Assembly (NCBI GenBank): GCA_964649665.1
Contig: CAZYPU010000039.1
Location: forward strand, 1-8,067
DNA from: CAZYPU01 sp964649665
GTDB lineage: Bacteria; Omnitrophota; Gorgyraeia; JABMRN01; RBG-13-46-9
Reading direction: 5' to 3'
DNA: 8,067 nucleotides
The position numbers and the translations under genes were made by a program. Shown here in pieces: positions 1-4,994 of this stretch; position 1 is the first letter of the stretch; every line of letters begins with the position of its first letter. The notes under the pieces were generated by a model. The model worked only from the letters and a program-made list of their open reading frames with translations. It was not told where the DNA came from and made no database searches.

Positions 1-54
1 GAACCCGCGTAACCAGCTTGGGAAGCTGGCACACTGCCATTGTGTTATAGCCGC
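1..54 (-). tRNA. tRNA-Gly (anticodon CCC), 3' part cut off by the window edge
   Basis: Read on the minus strand from 54 the sequence folds as a tRNA. It has a 7-nt acceptor strand GCGGCTA, the linker TA, a D stem ACAC paired with GTGT around the loop AATGGCA, then G26. The anticodon stem CCAGC/GCTGG closes the 7-nt loop TTCCCAA, so the anticodon is CCC (glycine). A short variable region leads into a T-arm strand GCGGG followed by TTC at the window edge. The rest of the T arm, the 3' acceptor strand and the CCA end are outside the window, so acceptor pairing cannot be verified. The first 10 bases overlap the last codons and stop of thiC on the same strand. I see no separate promoter, so it may be processed from the operon transcript. 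Confidence 0.92.
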
Positions 55-1331
55 GTGTTTGCCTTGTGCTTTGTACCTTGTGCTTTGGGCTTCAGGAAAC
101 GCTCGCTGATCTTAATCGCGCAATATTCGCTGCACATGGTGCAGACGTCTTTTAGGGCGGGCTTGGACCTTCTCCTATACAATTTGCAGCGCTCAGGGTC
201 TAAGGCGAGTTTAAACTGTTTTTCCCAGTTACGTAACGCGCGGGCTTTCGAGATCGCTATATCTTTTTCGATAGCGCCGGGAATGTTTTTCGCGATGTCG
301 GCTGCGTGAGCGGCGATTTTCGAGGCGATAACCCCTTCTTTTACGTCCTCTATCATTGGAAGGCACAGGTGTTCTGCCGGCGTAACGTAGCATAGAAAAT
401 CAGCGCCGTATGCTGCCGCAAGCGCGCCGCCTATAGCGCTTGTTATATGGTCATAGCCGGGTGCGATATCGGTTACGAGAGGGCCCAAAACATAAAACGG
501 GGCGCCGTTACAGATGGATTTTTCGAGCTCGACGTTTGTTTTTATCTGGTTTAACGGGACGTGCCCCGGGCCCTCGATTATGACCTGGACCCCTTTTTTG
601 AATGCGATTTTCTGGAGATAGCCGAGTACAAGAAGTTCGTCGATCTGGGGGTTATCCGTTGCGTCGATAATGGCGCCGGGGCGCATGCCGTCACCTAAAC
701 TTAAAGAGATATCGAAGGCCTTTGCTATGTCCAGAATTTCATCGAATAATCTGTAAAGCGGATTTTCTTTCTTATTTTTAAGCATCCACTCTGTGAGGAT
801 CGCCCCGCCCCTCGAGACAATACCCATGACGCGTTTCGTTTCTTTTAGGGATTTTATCGTGTGCTCGGTCACGCCGGCATGTATCGTGAAGAAATCCACC
901 CCCTCTTTTGCCTGCGCCTCTATCGTTTTTATAAAAAAACTTTCCGGTATCCGTTCGACGCTTCCGTATTTTTTGGCGCCGAGGATCGCTATTTCGTAAA
1001 CGGGCACTGTGCCGAGGGGAATTTCTGATTTTTCGAGAATTTCTGCCCTAACCTGTTTCAGGTCTTTGCTTGTCGAAAGGTCCATGACCGTATCCGCGCC
1101 GAACGACTCGGCGGCCCTTAATTTCCTGAGCTCAAAATCGACGCTTGAGAAATCCTCCGAGGTTCCGATATTCGCGTTTACCTTGGTTTTTAATCCTTGC
1201 CCGATAGCGCATGGTTTCTTGAGTGGGTGTTTTTTATTCTTCGGTATGACAACCGTGCCACTTCTTATGTTTTTTATCAATTTATCCGGGCTTACGCCTT
1301 CGTATTTGGCGATTTTTTCGATAGTGGTCAT
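45..1331 (-). CDS. thiC: Phosphomethylpyrimidine synthase ThiC (short form)
   Basis: Radical-SAM enzyme that rearranges aminoimidazole ribotide into 4-amino-5-hydroxymethyl-2-methylpyrimidine phosphate (HMP-P), the pyrimidine of thiamine; cytoplasmic. It has 428 residues, the short form without the long N-terminal extension of enterobacterial ThiC. Visible family motifs are NANIGTS (52-58), MDLSTS (83-88), IHAGVT (150-155), SLGDGMRPG (211-219), EGPGHVP (253-259) and the C-terminal cluster cysteines C397, C400 and C404. The cysteine spacing is CX2CX3C, where the well-studied long forms have CX2CX4C. The ATG has a strong AAGGAG site 5 nt upstream and overlaps the thiE stop as ATGA. The last 15 or so residues (from about residue 414) are encoded by a 14-nt tandem repeat and the start of a tRNA gene, so the natural C-terminus probably lay a little earlier. 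No TPP riboswitch precedes it. Confidence 0.96.
   Translation of the reverse strand: MTTIEKIAKYEGVSPDKLIKNIRSGTVVIPKNKKHPLKKPCAIGQGLKTKVNANIGTSEDFSSVDFELRKLRAAESFGADTVMDLSTSKDLKQVRAEILEKSEIPLGTVPVYEIAILGAKKYGSVERIPESFFIKTIEAQAKEGVDFFTIHAGVTEHTIKSLKETKRVMGIVSRGGAILTEWMLKNKKENPLYRLFDEILDIAKAFDISLSLGDGMRPGAIIDATDNPQIDELLVLGYLQKIAFKKGVQVIIEGPGHVPLNQIKTNVELEKSICNGAPFYVLGPLVTDIAPGYDHITSAIGGALAAAYGADFLCYVTPAEHLCLPMIEDVKEGVIASKIAAHAADIAKNIPGAIEKDIAISKARALRNWEKQFKLALDPERCKLYRRRSKPALKDVCTMCSEYCAIKISERFLKPKAQGTKHKANTRL
60..87. repeat. 14-bp tandem repeat, two copies, in the 3' end of thiC
   Basis: Two head-to-tail 14-mers: TGCCTTGTGCTTTG (60-73) and TACCTTGTGCTTTG (74-87), which differ at one base. The block lies between the conserved end of ThiC and the tRNA-Gly gene and is translated as part of ThiC in its present frame. 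Its 28-nt length is not a multiple of three, so gain or loss of a copy would change the ThiC C-terminus. It looks like low-complexity intergenic sequence that has become coding by loss of an earlier stop; that history is inferred. Confidence 0.8.
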
Positions 1332-1942
1332 GCGCTCTCCTTGATTATTTTTTTTGCCTCAAATATCGCGCGGGTAACACAAACGCCGTCGGAGCCTTTC
1401 CGGAAGACTGTTTTTGCATTCCGGGAATTTATCCCGCCAATGGCGAGTACGGGTACCGAAACACGCTTTTTTATTTTTTTGATAAAATTTACCCCTTTCG
1501 GCTTCAGGCTTGCTTTAAGCGGCGTCGAAAAAATCGGGCCTGCGCTAACATAGTTTACTTTTTCGCGTCTTGCCTTCTTTGCTTCTTTAAGCGAGTGCAC
1601 GGTTTTTCCGACTATACTTTTTGGTTTCAATAAACCGCGCATTGCCCTAACCGACATGTCCCCCGATCCCACATGAACGCCGCAAGCGCCGCTTGCGAGC
1701 GCGACGTCGGGCCTGTCGTTGATTAAAAGCGTCTTTTTATATTTCTTTGCGAGCGCTGCGATTTTTTTTGCGATACCGAGAAGTTTATATGAGGGCATAT
1801 TTTTAAACCGCAGCTCGACAGCCCCCGCCCCGGTTTTAAACAAAAAAAGCGCTACCTTTACCGGGTCTTTGTGCTTTAGCACTTCGCGGTCAATTATGCA
1901 ATATAATATCCAGCTTGAGGCGGGATTTTTTCTCGAGCTCAT
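1328..1942 (-). CDS. thiE: Thiamine-phosphate synthase ThiE
   Basis: Joins HMP-pyrophosphate with the thiazole phosphate to give thiamine phosphate; a cytoplasmic TIM-barrel enzyme. Family landmarks, numbered from the ATG at 1942: ILYCIIDRE (12-20, equivalent to the usual LYxITD strand), ELRFK (43-47, normally QLRxK), LLINDRPDV (72-80), GVHVGSGDM (88-96), VGKTVHS (111-117), YVSAGPIFSTPLK (131-143), PVLAIGGIN (164-172) and GSDGVCVTRAI (183-193). At 204 residues it is normal family length. The frame is open further upstream to a TTG at 1990, but the extra residues match nothing in ThiE and lie inside thiD2, so the first ATG is preferred. That ATG has only a weak ribosome site and overlaps thiD2 by 53 nt in another frame. 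The stop overlaps the thiC start as ATGA. E43 in place of the usual Q and L142 in place of the second T/S of the TxTK loop are small departures from the consensus. Confidence 0.92.
   Translation of the reverse strand: MSSRKNPASSWILYCIIDREVLKHKDPVKVALFLFKTGAGAVELRFKNMPSYKLLGIAKKIAALAKKYKKTLLINDRPDVALASGACGVHVGSGDMSVRAMRGLLKPKSIVGKTVHSLKEAKKARREKVNYVSAGPIFSTPLKASLKPKGVNFIKKIKKRVSVPVLAIGGINSRNAKTVFRKGSDGVCVTRAIFEAKKIIKESA
1337..1342 (-). promoter_or_regulatory. Ribosome binding site of thiC
   Basis: AAGGAG on the minus strand, 5 nt before the thiC ATG at 1331, lying inside the end of thiE. It supports this ATG and suggests thiC can be initiated on its own as well as by coupling to thiE. Confidence 0.75.
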
Positions 1943-2318
1943 ATACCCTGAAGCGTATCCTTTTGAAACGCCCGGAACCCTTCCTGTCAAAAAGCTTCGT
2001 TACTTCTTCAAGCACCCTCAGCGATTCCTTGGCGCGCGCTGTGTTAGCGCGAAAGACGTCTTTTATGTTTTTTCTTCGCTTTTCGCTGTAAATAGTTACT
2101 TTGCCGATATCCTTTTTTACATTTCGCGCCTTCAGAAGAACCAACCCTTGCTTGCTTTCTATTCTTTTTCCAAGCGCGCTTACGCGGTGTCGAAGCGCCT
2201 TGAAGGAACGGGTAATACCTTTGTCGTTCAGCATGAACCGCGCGATGTCCTCGCAAACCCTTAGGGCCTCATGGGAGCGGTTCAGATTGGCGTCAATGAG
2301 GCGAAGGATCTTATTCAT
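1890..2318 (-). CDS. thiD2: ThiD2-type HMP-phosphate kinase (domain usually fused to ThiE), stand-alone
   Basis: A 142-residue protein matching, by motif recognition, the ThiD2 domain often found at the N-terminus of thiamine-phosphate synthases. ThiD2 has been described as a non-canonical kinase that phosphorylates HMP-P to HMP-PP, the substrate of ThiE, unrelated to the usual ThiD. The signature is DANLNRSHEALRVCEDIARF (9-28), a short basic region with KARNVKKDIG (63-72), then RANTARAKESLRVLEEVTK (90-108). The first and last blocks resemble each other (AN..R..E.LRV.E), suggesting an internal duplication. The ATG overlaps the rfaE2 stop as ATGA with only a weak ribosome site, so translation is probably coupled. 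The 3' end overlaps thiE by 53 nt in a different frame. With thiE and thiC it supplies the pyrimidine branch and the coupling step; no thiazole gene is in view. Confidence 0.84.
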   Translation of the reverse strand: MNKILRLIDANLNRSHEALRVCEDIARFMLNDKGITRSFKALRHRVSALGKRIESKQGLVLLKARNVKKDIGKVTIYSEKRRKNIKDVFRANTARAKESLRVLEEVTKLFDRKGSGRFKRIRFRVYELEKKSRLKLDIILHN

Positions 2319-2785
2319 CTTTTGTCGATACGTTTCAAAATTCGCGTTGTCGAATAACCCCTGACAAACGGAATCGTCACGACCCTGCCGCCTTTTTTTT
2401 TCACATGGGCGCCGCCGACAATTTCGTTCTTACGCCAGTCACCGCCTTTGGCAAGGATTTGAGGGGTGATCATGTTTATCAGTTTAACGGGCGTGGCATC
2501 GCTGAAAATAGTAATGTAGTCGACGAATTCCAGCGAAGCCAGTATCGCGGCCCTTTCTTTTTGTCCCGTTACGGGCCGATTTTTTCCTTTAATTTTTCTC
2601 ACCGACGAGTCGCTGTTTAGCCCAATGACCAAAATATCACCGAGCTTCCTGCACTTTTCCAGGTATTTTATGTGTCCGTAGTGAAGAATATCGAAACACC
2701 CGTTCGTAAAAACGATTTTTTTGCCCTTTCGTTTTAGCCTCGCGGCTATTTTCTTGATTTCCGTACTCGATTTAAGCTTGCCCAT
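2315..2785 (-). CDS. rfaE2: D-glycero-beta-D-manno-heptose 1-phosphate adenylyltransferase (RfaE2 / HldE C-terminal domain type)
   Basis: Transfers AMP from ATP to heptose 1-phosphate, giving ADP-heptose for the LPS inner core; cytoplasmic. It has 156 residues, the stand-alone version of the C-terminal half of bifunctional HldE. Nucleotidyltransferase motifs are VFTNGCFDILHYGH (25-38, containing the HxGH-type HYGH at 35-38), GLNSDSSVRKIKG (55-67), RPVTGQKERA (70-79), LAKGGDW (111-117) and the C-terminal GYSTTRI (143-149), equivalent to the usual G.STT.II. The ATG lies 14 nt inside the end of gmhA, and the stop overlaps thiD2 as ATGA. Codons 129-131 form an unbroken A9 run. The partner kinase (RfaE1) and phosphatase (GmhB) are not in this window. 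Confidence 0.93.
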   Translation of the reverse strand: MGKLKSSTEIKKIAARLKRKGKKIVFTNGCFDILHYGHIKYLEKCRKLGDILVIGLNSDSSVRKIKGKNRPVTGQKERAAILASLEFVDYITIFSDATPVKLINMITPQILAKGGDWRKNEIVGGAHVKKKGGRVVTIPFVRGYSTTRILKRIDKR

Positions 2786-3341
2786 CTTCGATTAATTCGC
2801 AAAGGACGTGAATGACCAGGATATGCGCTTCCTGAATTCTCGGCGTGTTATTTGATTTTACCACAAGGGCTAAATCCGCAATTTTTTTTATTTTGCCGCC
2901 GTCTTTACCGGTAAGCGCAACTGTCAGGAGGTTTAAGTCTCTCGCTTTTTTAAGGGCGCAAGTGACGTTTTTCGCGGCGCCGCTTGTCGATATTCCTACC
3001 GCGACGTCCCCTTTTTCGCCGAGCGCCTCAATCTGCCTTTTAAAACTTATGTCATAGCCGTAGTCGTTCGAAAGCGCCGTGATTGTAGAGGTATTCGTGG
3101 TAAGCGCGATCGCCGGCAGCGCCTTTCGTTCTTTCTTGAAACGGCCGACAAGTTCGGCTGCCATGTGCTGGCTGTCAGCGGCGCTTCCCCCGTTTCCGAA
3201 GACGAGAATTTTCCCGCCGTTACGAAGGGATTCGATCATTGCCTTGGCCATCTTTTCGATTAGCTCAAGATTATCTCCGCTAAGAAGCGCCTTTTTGACG
3301 CCTATGCTTTCTTCGATTATCTTCTTCACTTTATTCTTCAT
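2772..3341 (-). CDS. gmhA: Sedoheptulose-7-phosphate isomerase (phosphoheptose isomerase) GmhA
   Basis: Converts sedoheptulose 7-phosphate to D-glycero-D-manno-heptose 7-phosphate, the first step of ADP-heptose synthesis for LPS; a cytoplasmic SIS-domain enzyme. At 189 residues it has normal length. Visible motifs are GKILVFGNGGSAADSQHMAAEL (43-64) with metal/catalytic H59 and E63, TTNTSTITALSND (81-93), GISTSGAAKNV (116-126, the SIS sugar-phosphate loop), and RIQEAHILVIHVLCELIE (168-185) with Q170 and H178. The frame is open to a TTG at 3416, but those 25 extra residues lie inside the PFK gene and match nothing in GmhA; the ATG at 3341 gives the expected N-terminus. One base separates it from the PFK stop (TGA-A-ATG), with GGA a few bases upstream. 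The 3' end overlaps rfaE2 by 14 nt. Confidence 0.94.
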   Translation of the reverse strand: MKNKVKKIIEESIGVKKALLSGDNLELIEKMAKAMIESLRNGGKILVFGNGGSAADSQHMAAELVGRFKKERKALPAIALTTNTSTITALSNDYGYDISFKRQIEALGEKGDVAVGISTSGAAKNVTCALKKARDLNLLTVALTGKDGGKIKKIADLALVVKSNNTPRIQEAHILVIHVLCELIEDGQA

Positions 3342-3342
3342 T

Positions 3343-4377
3343 TCATCCAAAAAATATCCTCGCAATCTCGTAGAGATCCATGTCGACTGTTTTAATCTTG
3401 CCCGTTGCTTCTTCAAGGGGCACGCTTACTATTTCGTTTCCTTTAAGCGCTACCATCTTGCCAAAATCGCCATTCAGCACAAGCTCAACGGCCTTCACGC
3501 CGAAACGTGTCGCCAGAACCCTGTCGAATGCGCTAGGGGTGCCGCCGCGCTGTATGTGGCCCAGTACCGTCACGCGTGTTTCATAGCCGGTGCGTTTCTC
3601 GAGCCCCGCGCTGACTATATTGCCTATGCCGCCGAGCAGGACATTCCCGAAGGCATCTTTTTTATGCGTTTTCAGGGCCATATCATGGCCTTTTAGTTTC
3701 GCGCCCTCGGCAACCACGACAAGGCTGAAATGCTTACCCCTCGAATGCCTTTTTTTTATCATTTTGCAAACATCGTCCAGGTCTATGGGCACTTCCGGGA
3801 TAAGTATGACGTCTGCGCCACCGGCAATTCCGGCATATGTCGCTATCCAGCCGGCGTGGCGCCCCATTATTTCCACCACCATTATGCGGTGGTGGCTTTC
3901 CGCTGTCGTGTGCAGCCGGTCTATGGCTTCGGTGGCGATGTTTACGGCCGTATCGAAACCGAAAGTGAAATCCGTGCACGAGAGGTCGTTGTCAATGGTC
4001 TTTGGCACGCCGACTATTTTTAATCCCTCTTTCGAAAGCCTGGACGCTGCGCCCAGGGTATCGTCGCCGCCTATTGCAACGAGGGCGTCTAACTTAATGA
4101 TGCCCCAGTTCTTTTTAACTTTTTCAATGTCGCCTTTGGTTTTACACGGATTGGTGCGGCTTGTCCCTAAAATCGTCCCGCCTTTCGGCAGGATTCCGGA
4201 AACGGAATTAAGGTCAAGTTCAATAGCCTCTTTTTTTATCAATCCCTGCCAGCCATTCCGGATTCCCGTTGCCAAAAGACCTTCCTTGAGGGCCTTGCGT
4301 ACAATGGCCCTTATCGTAGGGTTAAGGCCCGGGCAGTCACCGCCACCCGTTAGCACACCGATTTTTTTTATTGCCAT
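3343..4377 (-). CDS. pfkA: 6-phosphofructokinase, PfkA family, probably pyrophosphate-dependent (PPi-PFK)
   Basis: Phosphorylates fructose 6-phosphate to fructose 1,6-bisphosphate. At 344 residues it has the length of PfkA-family enzymes. Motifs are GVLTGGGDCPGLN (7-19, nucleotide/PPi loop), AIGGDDT (101-107), GVPKTIDNDL (123-132) with catalytic D129, MGRHAGW (171-177), PEVP (194-197) and LGHIQRGGTPSAFDR (272-286). At the two positions used to predict the phosphoryl donor, E. coli ATP-PFK has Gly104 (GGDG) and Gly124 (PGTIDND). Here they are D106 (GGDD) and K126 (PKTIDND), the pairing known from PPi-dependent enzymes, which are reversible. A clean AGGAG site lies 6 nt before the ATG, 17 nt after the amaP-like stop. 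The gmhA ATG follows the stop after one base. Family membership is firm; PPi use is inferred from two residues. Confidence 0.93.
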   Translation of the reverse strand: MAIKKIGVLTGGGDCPGLNPTIRAIVRKALKEGLLATGIRNGWQGLIKKEAIELDLNSVSGILPKGGTILGTSRTNPCKTKGDIEKVKKNWGIIKLDALVAIGGDDTLGAASRLSKEGLKIVGVPKTIDNDLSCTDFTFGFDTAVNIATEAIDRLHTTAESHHRIMVVEIMGRHAGWIATYAGIAGGADVILIPEVPIDLDDVCKMIKKRHSRGKHFSLVVVAEGAKLKGHDMALKTHKKDAFGNVLLGGIGNIVSAGLEKRTGYETRVTVLGHIQRGGTPSAFDRVLATRFGVKAVELVLNGDFGKMVALKGNEIVSVPLEEATGKIKTVDMDLYEIARIFFG

Positions 4378-4383
4378 ATCTTT

Positions 4384-4388
4384 CTCCT
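4384..4388 (-). promoter_or_regulatory. Ribosome binding site of the phosphofructokinase gene
   Basis: AGGAG on the minus strand with a 6-nt spacer to the ATG at 4377, in one of only two real intergenic gaps of the block (17 nt). It fixes the start codon of the PFK gene. Confidence 0.75.
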
Positions 4389-4394
4389 ATTTAA

Positions 4395-4994
4395 TCATTC
4401 CCTGAAAGGCATCCGTCTTGATGTATCTTCATGTTCTTTTACCGGCCGAGGCGCCTCACCCTTTCCCGTGGAAGAAATTTTTATTACATGGATTTTTATA
4501 TTTATTGTTTCCTCCACACCCAGCATCTCCTGCACTTTCGATTTGACGATAGCCTGAATTCTTTCCGTGGCCTGCGGTATATTCGAATCGGCGAATATTG
4601 TTGCCCTGCATACGACATTTATGCCTTTTTTACTTGCCACGACGTTCGCGCGAAGTTCTTTCACCTCGGGCAGGTGCCGCACGCTCTTTTTTATGAAATC
4701 CTCTATAGCGGTAAGTGAAACCGTTACCTGGCCTTCCGGATTTTCGAAGGCAATGGTTTTTTCGGCCTGCATCCGGCTTAAACTAAGGTGTGCCAGCAAA
4801 AACCCCGTAAGAATAAATGCTGCCCCGATAATTCCCAGTATAAGTTTTACGTTGGGCTGCGCGTAAACATAATTTACCACCTCGAGGACCTGATCCGGCG
4901 AGAAGAAATTAAACGCCAGTAAGAGAAGCGAGCCGCCTACCGCGATAAATATCAGCGTATAAAGCATAACAGCAATACCCCTGAAAAACCTCAT
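4395..4994 (-). CDS. amaP: Alkaline-shock (Asp23-like) membrane-anchored protein, AmaP-type
   Basis: A 199-residue protein with two hydrophobic helices, about residues 8-29 and 50-71, joined by a short loop. A soluble domain of about 90 residues follows (87-175) with the look of the Asp23/DUF322 family (VTVSLTAIEDFIKKSVRHL, later LRANVVASKKGINVVCR and IQAIVKSKVQEMLGVE). The tail (176-199) is polar and charged. The architecture matches AmaP, which in Staphylococcus anchors Asp23 to the membrane and is tied to cell-envelope stress; its exact molecular role is unknown. A strong AAGGAGGG site precedes the ATG, which overlaps the accC stop as ATGA. The link with fatty-acid and LPS genes fits an envelope role by context only. 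The Asp23-like assignment is by motif and topology, without a search. Confidence 0.8.
   Translation of the reverse strand: MRFFRGIAVMLYTLIFIAVGGSLLLLAFNFFSPDQVLEVVNYVYAQPNVKLILGIIGAAFILTGFLLAHLSLSRMQAEKTIAFENPEGQVTVSLTAIEDFIKKSVRHLPEVKELRANVVASKKGINVVCRATIFADSNIPQATERIQAIVKSKVQEMLGVEETINIKIHVIKISSTGKGEAPRPVKEHEDTSRRMPFRE

Noticed and set aside
1943..1990. N-terminal extension of thiE to a TTG at 1990.
   Set aside because: The extra 16 residues match nothing in ThiE, the start is TTG, and the segment lies deep inside thiD2. The ATG at 1942 gives normal family length.
2300..2340. Possible TPP riboswitch or promoter before thiD2.
   Set aside because: The start codon overlaps the rfaE2 stop and the upstream bases are conserved rfaE2 coding sequence. 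I see no thi-box-like elements.
3342..3416. N-terminal extension of gmhA to a TTG at 3416.
   Set aside because: The 25 extra residues overlap the PFK coding end in another frame and are absent from GmhA. The ATG at 3341 gives the expected start and spacing.
3873..3895. Perfect 8-bp inverted repeat (CCACCACC / GGTGGTGG) with a 7-nt loop inside the PFK gene.
   Set aside because: It encodes the conserved SHHRIMVVE stretch of phosphofructokinases (His-His and Val-Val codons), and no U-tract follows on the coding strand. Protein constraint explains it better than a terminator or regulatory hairpin.
3590..4405. A 271-codon open frame on the plus strand opposite the PFK gene, and similar plus-strand frames elsewhere.
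   Set aside because: They lie antisense to genes with full family motifs, show no recognisable domain, and look like shadows of the minus-strand codon pattern.
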